From contig CANQMZ010000004.1 of the NCBI GenBank assembly GCA_947625105.1, forward strand, positions 1-36,141: DNA of 36,141 nucleotides, given 5' to 3'. The stretch's first letter is position 1, and each line of letters begins with the position of its first letter. Positions 16,720 to 25,732 of this stretch are shown here, in pieces. This stretch comes from an uncultured Parasutterella sp. GTDB taxonomy: Bacteria > Pseudomonadota > Gammaproteobacteria > Burkholderiales > Burkholderiaceae_F. Made by a program: the position numbers and the translations under genes. The notes under the pieces are model-generated. The model was not told where the DNA came from. It ran no database searches and saw nothing but the letters and a program-made list of their open reading frames with translations.

Positions 16720-17691
16720 ATGAGGATTCTTTTTGCCGGAACACCTTTTTTTGCCGCAGAGGCTCTCGAGAGCTTGATCAAAGAACATTTTGATGTAGCT
16801 ATGGTTTTAAGCCAACCTGATCGTCCAGCAGGAAGAGGAAGAAAACTTAAGAGTAGTGAAGTAAAAGAGATTGCTTTAAGGCATGGAATTCCGGTGGAAA
16901 CCCCGTTGACCTTGAGGAAGAGCAAAGGCGGCGAGGCAGTTGAAAAATTGTACGAAAGACTGCGTTCCTTGCAAATTGATTTATTTGTGGTGGCCGCGTA
17001 CGGCTTGATTCTTCCGGAAGAATTTTTGGAAATTCCGAAAGGAATTCTTCATGACAAATATCCCTCGTTGAAGGCAATAAATATTCACGGGAGTTTGCTT
17101 CCTAGATGGCGCGGAGCTGCACCAATTGCCCGAGCAATAGAAGCGGGAGATAGCAAAACGGGTATCACGCTTATGCAAATGGATGCCGGCTTGGACACTG
17201 GTCCAATGCTATTTAAAAAGGAATTGCCGATTGAACCAAGTGATACAGCAGGTGAACTAACTCAAAAACTGGCCCGTCTTGGCGCACGGATGCTAATTGA
17301 GTATCTGAAAAATCCGGAGGATTTTCCTCCTCAGAATCAACCGGCAGACGGTACTTATGCAAAAAAAATAACAAAAGAGGAAACAAAAATAGATTGGACC
17401 GCTTCGGCGAAAACCATTGCCAACAAGATCAAGGCGTTTAACCCTGTGCCGGGTTGTGTTGCGGTTTATGAAGAAGAGAGTCTGAAAATTTGGATGGCGC
17501 AAGAATGCGAAGTACAGACTCAGGAAAAACCGGGAACGATTTTGACTGCGGACGCTTCAGGCTTGTACATTGCTTGTGGGCAATCGAGCGTTCTAAAGGT
17601 TACTGAATTACAAAAGCCGGGTGGTAGGCGGTTGGCGATTAAAGAATTTCTCCTTGGGCATCCTATTGAGAGAGGACAACAGCTTCAATGA
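16720..17691 (+). CDS. fmt: Methionyl-tRNA formyltransferase
   Basis: Fmt transfers the formyl group of 10-formyl-tetrahydrofolate to initiator Met-tRNA. The 323-residue protein starts MRILFAGTPFFAAEALESL at ATG 16720 behind GAGG; the track start 35 codons earlier is upstream non-coding sequence. Motifs are the formyl-donor site INIHGSLLPRWRGAAPI and GITLMQMDAGLDTGPML, followed by the C-terminal tRNA-binding barrel. The stop overlaps the rsmB start (ATGA), so they are co-translated. Confidence 0.95.
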   Translation: MRILFAGTPFFAAEALESLIKEHFDVAMVLSQPDRPAGRGRKLKSSEVKEIALRHGIPVETPLTLRKSKGGEAVEKLYERLRSLQIDLFVVAAYGLILPEEFLEIPKGILHDKYPSLKAINIHGSLLPRWRGAAPIARAIEAGDSKTGITLMQMDAGLDTGPMLFKKELPIEPSDTAGELTQKLARLGARMLIEYLKNPEDFPPQNQPADGTYAKKITKEETKIDWTASAKTIANKIKAFNPVPGCVAVYEEESLKIWMAQECEVQTQEKPGTILTADASGLYIACGQSSVLKVTELQKPGGRRLAIKEFLLGHPIERGQQLQ

Positions 17692-18992
17692 AACGAGACT
17701 CACTAGGTTTCCTGATAAAGTTGGCCGCAGAGGCGTGGAGGAGTTTTAAAGAGGGAAACTCCATTGAAAAAGCGATCTCTCAGAACAATTACGCCACTGG
17801 CAAAGAAAGAGCGGCAATCCAGAGCATCGTTTTTTTCTCAATGAGAAAGAAAGCTTTGATTGACTGGGTTGTTAAAAAGCTGGTATCAAGAGCGCCGACC
17901 GAGCCAACAAGGTCCGTCCTAGAAATTTCGATTGGTTTATTAAACAATCCCAAAGAAAACGCGTATACGGTGGTTAATCAGGCTGTTCAACTAGTGAAGG
18001 AGACACCCACTACCAAAAATTCCGCAAATTTCATCAATGCGATTCTTCGTCGTTTTTTGAGAGAAAAAGAGCAACTCTTGCAGGAGGCAGGTTCCGACGA
18101 AGTCGTTAAGTACAATGCTCCACGGTGGTGGATAAACAGATATAAGGCGGTTTTTGGTAAAGAGTCGGAAAAAATTTTCTTTCTCCAAAAACGTCAACCG
18201 CCGATGGTTCTTAGAGTTAACCGAAGGAAAGGTTCACCGGCAGAAATACAGGAAGAATTTCTGCGGCAAAGGATAAATGCTCAATGCATCGGGTTAGACG
18301 GATTAATACTGGAAAAACCGCTACCCGTTGATCAAGTGCCAGGATTTTTGGAAGGTTGGATTTCTGTTCAAGACGCAGGCAGTCAGTTGGCAGCTAGGTT
18401 TTTAGATGTAAAAGATGGAATGAGCGTTTTGGATGCCTGTGCCGCGCCCGGCGGGAAGACCGCTCATATCCTCGAGTTGGCAGAAGCAAATGTTTTGGCT
18501 TTGGAAGTGGACCCTAAGAGAGCAATCCGAATTCAGGAAAACCTCGACCGGTTGGGTTTTCAGGCGAGCATAAAAGTGGCCGATGCCGGAAAACCCGAGC
18601 AATGGTGGGATGGACAACCATTCGATAGGATTTTGCTTGATGCTCCCTGCACAGCATCGGGTATCGTTAGAAGACATCCGGATATTCCTTGGCTTAGGAG
18701 GCCGGAAGATATCGAGGCGTTGGCAAAAACGCAACAGTATCTGTTGATGAAACTTTGGCCGTTACTTGCCAGAGGCGGCAAAATGCTTTATTCGGTATGT
18801 TCAGTGTTTGACGAGGAAGGGCCAAGGCAAATCCAAAGATTTATGAAAACATCAGTTGGCGTTAAACTGATGCCCTTGGGAGGAAGTGGAGAAACGTTAT
18901 TGAGACTTAGACCATCACAAGAAGAAAGAGATGGCGCTTCATGGCCTGGGACTCACGATGGATTCTTTTATGCCTTAATTGAGAAGTTTTGA
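17688..18992 (+). CDS. rsmB: 16S rRNA m5C967 methyltransferase RsmB (Sun)
   Basis: RsmB methylates C967 of 16S rRNA. The 434-residue protein has an N-terminal NusB-like helical domain (about residues 1-140), then a SAM-dependent Rossmann domain with DACAAPGGKTAHILEL, the motif IV cysteine in DAPCTASGIVRRHPDI, and the catalytic motif VI cysteine in YSVCSVFDEEG. Both catalytic cysteines are therefore present. It overlaps fmt at its start and the DUF4390 gene at its stop (TGATG), as in most Burkholderiales. Confidence 0.93.
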   Translation: MKRDSLGFLIKLAAEAWRSFKEGNSIEKAISQNNYATGKERAAIQSIVFFSMRKKALIDWVVKKLVSRAPTEPTRSVLEISIGLLNNPKENAYTVVNQAVQLVKETPTTKNSANFINAILRRFLREKEQLLQEAGSDEVVKYNAPRWWINRYKAVFGKESEKIFFLQKRQPPMVLRVNRRKGSPAEIQEEFLRQRINAQCIGLDGLILEKPLPVDQVPGFLEGWISVQDAGSQLAARFLDVKDGMSVLDACAAPGGKTAHILELAEANVLALEVDPKRAIRIQENLDRLGFQASIKVADAGKPEQWWDGQPFDRILLDAPCTASGIVRRHPDIPWLRRPEDIEALAKTQQYLLMKLWPLLARGGKMLYSVCSVFDEEGPRQIQRFMKTSVGVKLMPLGGSGETLLRLRPSQEERDGASWPGTHDGFFYALIEKF

Positions 18993-19567
18993 TGAGGTTT
19001 ATTAGGAAAATAGCAATAATCCTGTTTTCGCTGAGCGCATTGCTGTGCGCAGCGGAAGGCGCGGCTGCCGATCAAATAGCGCCGTTAGAGTCGGAAATAT
19101 TTTCCATTAAAGGTCCGAGGGGAGGAGTCTTTTTCAAGGGTAGTTTCGAGTTGGACCTATCAAATGAAGTTTTCAACGTCCTGCGTAGGGGAATAGCGCT
19201 TACTTTTATTATTGAAGTCGAAATTGAAAAAAAACGCTGGTATTGGGTAGACAAGAAGATTGCCGATGCCAAAGAAAGGATCCGGTTGAGTTTTAACCCG
19301 TTAACTCGACAGTATCGAGTCAGCATCGGAAACATGAACCAAAGCTTCGAAACGCTCGAACAAGCAATTTACCTTCTGAGAGTTATCAGTAACCTTAAAG
19401 TCTCAAATTATCGAAAGATCGATGGCGAGGATTATGAGGCTAGAGCAAGATTCTTCTTGGATACTTCAAGATTACCTAAACCTTTCCAGGTTACGTTAAA
19501 AAAAGATGATGACTGGAATTTAGACACGGGTTGGTTTGATGTTCCAATAGGCGCGGAGGAGAACTGA
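18989..19567 (+). CDS. DUF4390 exported protein
   Basis: This 192-residue protein of unknown function has a signal peptide (RKIAIILFSLSALLCAAEGAAA) and a periplasmic beta-rich domain containing FKGSFELDLSNEVFNVLRRG, ALTFIIEVEIEKKRWYWVDK and the end DDWNLDTGWFDVPI. DUF4390 genes are consistently placed between rsmB and the ntrY-type kinase in Betaproteobacteria, so a sensory accessory role is conceivable but unproven. It is coupled to rsmB by a 4-base overlap and ends one base before the kinase start. Confidence 0.85.
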   Translation: MMRFIRKIAIILFSLSALLCAAEGAAADQIAPLESEIFSIKGPRGGVFFKGSFELDLSNEVFNVLRRGIALTFIIEVEIEKKRWYWVDKKIADAKERIRLSFNPLTRQYRVSIGNMNQSFETLEQAIYLLRVISNLKVSNYRKIDGEDYEARARFFLDTSRLPKPFQVTLKKDDDWNLDTGWFDVPIGAEEN

Positions 19568-19568
19568 T

Positions 19569-21812
19569 TTGTCTAGGCTCTACCGATTGGCATTGGTGAT
19601 TTTGGTAGGGCTCTGTTGCCTACTTTTATTTATGTTGGTTTTGGCCAGCCAAAACTCTGGCCTGTTTGAGAAGTATTACACGATCCTTCTGTGGACCAAT
19701 TCGTTATTTGTTTTGTCGTTTTTGGGATTGGTTTGCGTCTTGCTATTCAGGATCTACAAGAACGCACAAAAAAAGAAATACGGGACAAAAATCCTTTCCA
19801 AATTTGCACTGGCACTGGTGGTTACGGGAGTCATCCCGGGCGCGCTTATCTTTGCCGTTTCAGTGCAGTTTTTATACAAGTCAGTTGATTCCTGGTTTGA
19901 TGTAAAAGTGGAAAGGGCACTAGATTCAGGGCTCACCCTCGGAAGAGAAGTGCTTGAATCATTCCAAGCGAATTTGAGGGAACGAGCAAAGAGAGTTGCC
20001 ATCGAAATTTCTGAAACGCCTCCCGCCAATTGGGTTTCCGTACTCGACAGCCAACTGGAAAAGGAAAAGTTCCAAGAGGCAGTTTTGATCAGCTCTTCCG
20101 GAAACGTTCTAGGCGTTAGTGGTTCCTCTTTTAACAAGTTGGTTCCAACGGTTCCGCAGAATCGAATTCTCCAAAGTGCGAGGACACAAGGGTATTGGGA
20201 GCAAATTGATGACAATAATCAGGGTGCGATGAGAGCGCAAGTGATCATGCCGATTCCAAGCTCAGAGAATATCATGAACATGAAATTTCCCTTGGAAAGC
20301 TCGGAATCAGAAACTCCCTTGGAAAGCGGATTAGTGGCAGGTGCGATTAAAAATACCGAAACAATTTTTTTGCAGGTGGTCGACAACATTCCCCCTTCAT
20401 TAGCCAGGAATGCTGAATCTCTGATGAACGGTTATCGGGACTATCAGGAGATGGTTTTTGCTCGGTCGGGGCTGAGGAACATCTACTTGCTCTCTCTCAC
20501 GCTAGTTTTGCTGTTAGCAATGCTGGGCTCAATTGCCTTCTCCATTTTTATTGCGAACAGGATCAGTTATCCATTGATGTCTTTGATGGACGCAACAAGG
20601 CGTGTTGGCGAGGGACATTATGAAAAAATCCCCGAGCCAAAAACGAAAGACGAAGTCCAAGAGTTAACGCATTCCTTTAACACGATGACGACCCAGCTGT
20701 CGCAGACTCGTTTGGCATTGGAGAAAAGAGGAGAAGAGCTTAGCCAGGCAAAGAATTTCTTGGAGAGCATTCTTGCGAGAATGTCCTCAGGAGTTATCGT
20801 TCTTAATAAAAGTCTCGAAATTATTTTGGCCAATGAAAGTGCATCAAAAATTCTTGGTTTTGATGTTTCCAAGGTCTATGGGGACTTTCTCGAGAAGGTT
20901 CTCCCCGATTTTGTTCCTGACATCAAAGAAAAACTCGAGAATAGGAGTGCCGATGCCGATGACTTTGCCATCCAAGTCGAATACTCGGCTCCTGATAAAT
21001 CTCATCAGAGGGTCATTATTTTCCTCCGAGGAACGGAGCTTCCGCTTACTGAAGAAGAAGGCTTCTTGTTGGTGTTCGATGATATTACAGCCATGTCGTC
21101 TGCCCAGCGTATCGAGGCATGGGGAGAAGTGGCACGGAGGCTTGCTCACGAGATCAAAAATCCGTTAACACCAATCCAATTGGCTGCCGAGCGGCTTGAG
21201 ATGAAATTAGATGGAAAGGTGGAAGGAAAAGAACACGAGATTCTTGTCAGAGCAACCCACACCATAGTCAATCAAGTGACGGCAATGAAGCAAATGGTTG
21301 ACGATTTCAGACTCTATGCAAAGATAGGAACTCCAAAGTACCAAAAATTAAATCTTTCGGAATTTATTCAAGAGGTCGCAAAACTGTATCAAGCAGGAGG
21401 AGTTCACCTGGAATTGAATTTGGATGAGAAGGTACCCGACATATTGGCCGATCCTAATCAGCTTCGCCAGGTTTTGCATAACCTTTTGTCAAATGCTATG
21501 GAAGCGTCAACTTCCAAGGACGAGCTTCTCGTCAAGCTAAAAGTGTCTACTGAGAAGAACATCAAAAAGACTAGAGCTGCAAGAGTGCGACTAGAGGTCT
21601 CAGATAATGGACCAGGATTTTCTCCCCAAACATTGGAACACGCTTTTGAACCGTACGTAACCACCAAATCGCAAGGCACCGGCCTCGGGCTGGCAATGAT
21701 TAAGAAAATAGTGGTTGAACACGGCGCGGAAGTTTATGTGGACAATATCTCGAATGAACAGGGACAGGTAACGGGGGCGAGGATTATTATCCTATTTAGC
21801 CGTCTTGCCTGA
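19569..21812 (+). CDS. ntrY: NtrY-type membrane sensor histidine kinase
   Basis: This 747-residue membrane kinase has two N-terminal hydrophobic helices and a third at about residue 90. An extracytoplasmic domain of about 200 residues follows, then a further helix (IYLLSLTLVLLLAMLGSIAF), HAMP, PAS (about 395-500) and HisKA with phosphoacceptor His527 in RRLAHEIKNPLTPIQ. HATPase motifs are HNLLSNAMEAS, DNGPGFS and GTGLGLAMIKK. The TTG start lies after GGAGGAG. It pairs with the response regulator that follows. NtrY relatives respond to nitrogen or redox state; the signal here is not evident. Confidence 0.9.
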   Translation: MSRLYRLALVILVGLCCLLLFMLVLASQNSGLFEKYYTILLWTNSLFVLSFLGLVCVLLFRIYKNAQKKKYGTKILSKFALALVVTGVIPGALIFAVSVQFLYKSVDSWFDVKVERALDSGLTLGREVLESFQANLRERAKRVAIEISETPPANWVSVLDSQLEKEKFQEAVLISSSGNVLGVSGSSFNKLVPTVPQNRILQSARTQGYWEQIDDNNQGAMRAQVIMPIPSSENIMNMKFPLESSESETPLESGLVAGAIKNTETIFLQVVDNIPPSLARNAESLMNGYRDYQEMVFARSGLRNIYLLSLTLVLLLAMLGSIAFSIFIANRISYPLMSLMDATRRVGEGHYEKIPEPKTKDEVQELTHSFNTMTTQLSQTRLALEKRGEELSQAKNFLESILARMSSGVIVLNKSLEIILANESASKILGFDVSKVYGDFLEKVLPDFVPDIKEKLENRSADADDFAIQVEYSAPDKSHQRVIIFLRGTELPLTEEEGFLLVFDDITAMSSAQRIEAWGEVARRLAHEIKNPLTPIQLAAERLEMKLDGKVEGKEHEILVRATHTIVNQVTAMKQMVDDFRLYAKIGTPKYQKLNLSEFIQEVAKLYQAGGVHLELNLDEKVPDILADPNQLRQVLHNLLSNAMEASTSKDELLVKLKVSTEKNIKKTRAARVRLEVSDNGPGFSPQTLEHAFEPYVTTKSQGTGLGLAMIKKIVVEHGAEVYVDNISNEQGQVTGARIIILFSRLA

Positions 21813-21888
21813 TCTTCCAAAGGGCCCGAATTGCATTGTTATTTATGTAGAATTGTCTAATCATGTCGCTTTAGGGCCTAATGATAAG

Positions 21889-22626
21889 ATGTCAGATATT
21901 TTGGTTGTTGATGACGAGATTGGTATTAGAGAGATTCTAAATGAAACCCTCTCGGATGAAGGTTATGGTGTGCTGTTGGCTAAAGATGCTGCCGCCGCAC
22001 GGGAGCTCATAAAAAAGAAACCAGATTTAGTCCTTTTGGACATTTGGATGCCGGATACCGATGGTATTTCCTTGCTCAAGGAATGGACCGCGACAGGATC
22101 ATTTTCAATTCCAGTAATCACGATGAGCGGTCACGCCACTTTGGACATCGCTGTTGAAGCGGCAAAGATAGGTGCCGTTGCTTGCTTGGAGAAACCATTT
22201 TCAGTGAAAAGGCTGTTGGAGTCGGTAAAGGCAGCGTTAGAAGCGGCCTCTTCAGAGCCCAAAATCGGTGAAAAGCAATTGAATCCGATGCGAAGGGGAA
22301 CTGTCAATGGCGCAACAGACTTCCAGCATGGGCATACGGCGCCTCTGGCGGCAGGAGCGCCTAGAACATTTAATGCGCCGTCCACAGATGACTCGGGAGA
22401 AAATTTCTTTGAAGACGTCAATTTTGACGCACCCCTAAGAGACGCCAGAGACCAGTTCGAGAGGAAGTACTTCAAAAGGCTCTTGGTACGAGAAAAGTAC
22501 AGCATGACCCGCGTGGCGTTCCATGCAGGGTTGGAGCGAACACATCTATACAGAAAACTTAAGAACTTAGGTCTTGAGATCGGCAAAGGAGGGAAGGCCA
22601 AAGACGAAATTTTCCCCGAAGAGTAA
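21889..22626 (+). CDS. NtrX-like response regulator lacking the AAA+ domain
   Basis: This 245-residue regulator has an N-terminal receiver with phospho-acceptor Asp51 (LVLLDIWMPD), acidic pair DDE at 8-10, and the conserved Lys in CLEKPF. An Ala/Gly/Pro-rich linker of about 70 residues follows, then a C-terminal Fis-type helix-turn-helix (MTRVAFHAGLERTHLYRKLK). The central sigma-54-interacting AAA+ ATPase domain of true NtrX (GAFTGA motif) is absent, so it should work as a short DNA-binding regulator (like PrrA/RegA in layout) rather than a sigma-54 activator. ATG 21889 (MSDILVVDDE) is preferred over the track start, which overlaps ntrY. The ntrX label would be by context. Confidence 0.86.
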   Translation: MSDILVVDDEIGIREILNETLSDEGYGVLLAKDAAAARELIKKKPDLVLLDIWMPDTDGISLLKEWTATGSFSIPVITMSGHATLDIAVEAAKIGAVACLEKPFSVKRLLESVKAALEAASSEPKIGEKQLNPMRRGTVNGATDFQHGHTAPLAAGAPRTFNAPSTDDSGENFFEDVNFDAPLRDARDQFERKYFKRLLVREKYSMTRVAFHAGLERTHLYRKLKNLGLEIGKGGKAKDEIFPEE

Positions 22627-22655
22627 CTGGCAGCCAGTAGAACAGGAAAAAGGCC

Positions 22656-24068
22656 ATGCGCATTCTTATTGTAGGAGCAGGGAGAGTCGGATCATCGGTC
22701 GCCGGTAGTTTGGTATCAGAATCTAACGATATAACCATTGTTGACACCGATAAGGCCAGAATAAACGAGATCCAGAGTTTGTACGATCTTCAAGGGATAG
22801 TTGGGGATGCAACTTCACCTTCTGTCTTATCTGAGGCAGGAGCGGCAGACGCGGATATGATCATCGCCGTGACGGCCAAAGATGAGACAAATCTTTGTGC
22901 GACATTGATTGCGGAACAACTCTTTAATATTCCGTCAAGAATTGCGCGAGTTAGAAACGACGAATTAAGGGAATATCCGGCGCTATTGTCCTCCCAAGGT
23001 TTTAAGGCAACCTCTGTCATTTGGCCGGAGGAAGCCATTACAAACTATATCGTTCAACTGATCACCTTTCCAGAGGCTCTCCAGGTTATTGAGTTTTGTG
23101 ATGGCAAGGTTGTTTTGATAGCAGTCAAGGTGGTGAACGGCTCGCGCATGTCGGGCAAGCCGGTCAGCTACATTCACGATCTTCTACCAGAGACCAAGGT
23201 CCACATCGTTTCCATCTACCATGCAAAGTTCAGGGTAAATAACATCAAAGGCAGCACGATTGTTGAGTCAGGCGACGAGGTGTTCTTTTTGACGACCAAA
23301 GAGAGTGCCAAGATAGTGGTTCAGGAGTTCAGGGTAAAACTCAGAAAAAGTGACAGAGTGATGATTGTTGGCGGAGGCAGTTTAGGACTCCAACTTGCCA
23401 AGGCCCTCGATGAAATTGAGACGGAAAAAGGCAACTCATACAATGTCAAAATCATTGAAGAAGACTTGGAAAAATGCCAATTGCTTTCTCAAAACCTTTC
23501 TAGTTCCGTTTTGGTGTTGCATGGAGAAATGAACGACCAATCTCTCTTTGTGAACGAAGGGATCGCCAATACGGACCTCTTCATAGCGGTAGGCGCCGAC
23601 GATGAAGACAACATTATGAGTTGCTTACTGGCAAAACGGTTAGGAGCCCACCGGGCGATTGCTTTGATTAATCGTCCGAATTATTTGGATTTGGTGGAAG
23701 GAACAGACATAGATATCGCATTTTCTCCCACAGAGGCTACGCTTTCGGATCTTCTCAGGCACATTAGGCAAGGGGACGTGCTTTCAGCTCACTCTTTGAG
23801 AAGGGGAGGGGCAGAAATTTTGGAAATAGTTGCCCACGGTACAGAAAAAAGTTCAAAAGTTATCGGCAAAAAGCTTCAGGATATTCGAATGCCAAGCAAT
23901 GCAACCCTCGGTTGCATAATCCGTGAAGTCAATGGTCAGTTGGATGTTTTCATGTCCTCTAATGATTTCGTCATCCAGGATGGTGACCAAGTGATCGTTT
24001 TCGTAGCGGACAAAAGACAAATTCCAGAGGTGGAAAGGCTTTTTGCTCCATCCGTAGGATTTTTCTAA
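22656..24068 (+). CDS. trkA: Trk potassium uptake peripheral NAD-binding protein TrkA
   Basis: This cytoplasmic gating subunit of the TrkH potassium channel/transporter has 470 residues in two RCK halves. Each half has an N-terminal Rossmann NAD fold (MRILIVGAGRVGSSVAGSL; second MIVGGGSLGLQLAKALDE) and a TrkA-C domain. The duplicated layout is standard for proteobacterial TrkA. It follows the response regulator by 29 bases and precedes trkH by 9, so the kinase–regulator–trkAH set is probably one transcript. Confidence 0.95.
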   Translation: MRILIVGAGRVGSSVAGSLVSESNDITIVDTDKARINEIQSLYDLQGIVGDATSPSVLSEAGAADADMIIAVTAKDETNLCATLIAEQLFNIPSRIARVRNDELREYPALLSSQGFKATSVIWPEEAITNYIVQLITFPEALQVIEFCDGKVVLIAVKVVNGSRMSGKPVSYIHDLLPETKVHIVSIYHAKFRVNNIKGSTIVESGDEVFFLTTKESAKIVVQEFRVKLRKSDRVMIVGGGSLGLQLAKALDEIETEKGNSYNVKIIEEDLEKCQLLSQNLSSSVLVLHGEMNDQSLFVNEGIANTDLFIAVGADDEDNIMSCLLAKRLGAHRAIALINRPNYLDLVEGTDIDIAFSPTEATLSDLLRHIRQGDVLSAHSLRRGGAEILEIVAHGTEKSSKVIGKKLQDIRMPSNATLGCIIREVNGQLDVFMSSNDFVIQDGDQVIVFVADKRQIPEVERLFAPSVGFF

Positions 24069-24077
24069 GAGTTCACG

Positions 24078-25550
24078 ATGTTCAATCAGGCGCGAATCAT
24101 TTTCCTACCGGTTTTAAATGTCTTGGGACCAATATTGATTGGTTTTTCCCTTTCGATGTTGGTTCCATTGGTGCTTTCTTGGGTTAAGGAAGATGGTGCG
24201 GTCCTCGGTTTTGCGCTTTCGTTTGCAATTACTTTTTGTACCGGGTTGATCTTTTGGCTTTCTACGCAGCGCTTCAGACGAGAACTGATCCCTCGAGATG
24301 GTTTCCTCCTGGTGACGATGGCGTGGATTTTGCTTTCGCTCGCCGGATCAGTGCCGCTGTATTTGAACATAGAGGGTCTAAGTTTTTCTCATGCCGTTTT
24401 TGAATCGGTCTCCGGGCTAACGACAACATGTGCGACGATTCTTAATGGCCTTGATGACTTGCCCCTTAGTATCAACTTTTGGAGATGTTTCCTTGCCTGG
24501 ATGGGAGGCATAGGAATTCTCGTTATGGCCGTGGCCGTCTTACCGTTGTTGGGTGTTGGTGGTGCTCAGATGTTTAGGGCGGAAACCTCCGGACCAATGA
24601 AAGAAGGTAGATTAACGCCGAGAATTGCCGATACAGCTAAGGCTTTCTATAACATCTATATCGCAATTTCAGTTGCCTGTGCCGTCTGTTATCACTTTGC
24701 GGGGATGGATTGGGATGACGCGATCATGCACACGTTTACTACCGTCTCCTTGGGTGGTTACTCAAGCCACGATGCAAGCTTTGCGTACTGGTCAACAAGA
24801 ACGATTGATTGGGTAGCGGTGATCTTTTTAATTATCGGTGGCGTTAATTTCTCCATGCATTTTTTAGCGTGGAAAAGACTGTCCGTAAAGACGTACTTTA
24901 AAGATGTTGAAACACGTTGGTGGATTATTACCGCCTGTATAACACCGATTTTGGTGGTTTGTTATTTTGTTTATGCGGGAACATATGGAAGCCTGACCGA
25001 TGCTGTTTTTTATGGCGTGACCAACGCAATTTACGTCATCAGTACCAGTGGCTTCTGTAACACCAATTACGGCGATTGGCCGATGGTGGTCCAACTCTTT
25101 ATTCTTTTTGGTTCGTGTTTTGCAACATGCGCAGGCTCTACCGGAGGCGGGATAAAAATGATTCGAGCCATCACCCTAGTAAAGCAGGGAGGCTTGGAAT
25201 TTAAGAAGATTTTGCATCCCAAGCTAGTTAGTCCCCTCATCATTGGAAAGAGAGCAATCGGTATACAGGTTATTTTTTCGGTTCTAGCCTTCTTGATGCT
25301 CTACATCGCGATTGCAATGATCAGTACCCTGATCTTTCTATTTACAGGTTTGGATAGCTTAACGTCTTTTTCCGCTTCGCTGGCGTGCTTAAACAACTTA
25401 GGACCGGCGTTAGGGTCTCTTGGACCTGCGAGCAACTATTCTGATCTTTCGCAGTTCCAAGTTCTTTTTTGTTGCTTTTTGATGATTATCGGCCGCTTAG
25501 AACTCTTTACGGTGTTGGTGCTTTTTACGCGAAGTTTTTGGAGAGGTTAA
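24078..25550 (+). CDS. trkH: Trk potassium uptake membrane subunit TrkH
   Basis: This inner-membrane potassium-translocating subunit has 490 residues, about 10-12 hydrophobic segments and four pore-loop repeats. The filter-like segments include SGLTTTCATIL, TTVSLGGYSSH, STSGFCNTNYG and SACLNNLGPALGSLG. It forms a complex with TrkA encoded directly upstream. The last 187 bases of the gene are duplicated as a degenerate copy at 27477-27643, on the far side of an accessory gene; this copy is the intact one. Confidence 0.95.
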   Translation: MFNQARIIFLPVLNVLGPILIGFSLSMLVPLVLSWVKEDGAVLGFALSFAITFCTGLIFWLSTQRFRRELIPRDGFLLVTMAWILLSLAGSVPLYLNIEGLSFSHAVFESVSGLTTTCATILNGLDDLPLSINFWRCFLAWMGGIGILVMAVAVLPLLGVGGAQMFRAETSGPMKEGRLTPRIADTAKAFYNIYIAISVACAVCYHFAGMDWDDAIMHTFTTVSLGGYSSHDASFAYWSTRTIDWVAVIFLIIGGVNFSMHFLAWKRLSVKTYFKDVETRWWIITACITPILVVCYFVYAGTYGSLTDAVFYGVTNAIYVISTSGFCNTNYGDWPMVVQLFILFGSCFATCAGSTGGGIKMIRAITLVKQGGLEFKKILHPKLVSPLIIGKRAIGIQVIFSVLAFLMLYIAIAMISTLIFLFTGLDSLTSFSASLACLNNLGPALGSLGPASNYSDLSQFQVLFCCFLMIIGRLELFTVLVLFTRSFWRG

Positions 25551-25585
25551 ACTCCCCAAGCGACAGGCTTTCCTTTTTTCAAGCT
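25363..25585 (+). repeat. Direct repeat copy 1: trkH tail plus DUF1840 tail
   Basis: From CGTCTTTTTCCGCTTCG to about 25585 this aligns base by base with 27477-27678, apart from one 21-base stretch missing in copy 2. Up to the trkH stop I count 13 substitutions in 167 aligned bases (about 92% identity). It covers the last 62 codons of intact trkH and the end of a decayed minus-strand DUF1840 fragment; weaker similarity to the DUF1840 gene continues to about 25680. Confidence 0.9.
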
Positions 25586-25680
25586 GCGCACCGAGCTGTA
25601 TGGAAACATAGTTGCTGTGAGAAACTCTTTCTATATGCGTAGCATTAGGAATGGATGCTTTATTGAGCGCAGTCTTCAAG
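25547..25680 (-). pseudogene. Decayed C-terminal fragment of a DUF1840 gene
   Basis: The minus strand ends ...RSLKKGKPVAWGV-stop, against ...RSLKEGKPVTWGV-stop in the intact gene at 27640-27993. Further upstream LKTALNKAS resembles LKTAIEQEKS of the intact protein, but in another frame, so the fragment has a frameshift and has lost much of the variable middle. It has no start and should be non-functional. Its stop overlaps the trkH stop exactly as in the copy-2 arrangement. Confidence 0.7.
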
Positions 25681-25703
25681 AGAATTGAGTGTCAACATAA
25701 TAA
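25675..25703 (+). promoter_or_regulatory. Candidate promoter of the DUF1703-type gene
   Basis: TTCAAG, a 17-base spacer and TAATAA lie 30 bases before the ATG, which has AAAGGA as ribosome site. The -35 is a weak match; identified by eye only. Confidence 0.35.
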
Positions 25704-25732
25704 AATAAGGGAAACTTCAAAGGAAATTAAAG

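Noticed and set aside
22131-22601. 156-aa minus-strand ORF inside the response regulator gene
   Set aside because: Antisense shadow; the plus-strand frame has clear receiver and HTH motifs.
25497-25679. 60-aa minus-strand ORF after trkH as a gene
   Set aside because: It is a decayed DUF1840 fragment combined with antisense trkH; family motifs are split across frames.
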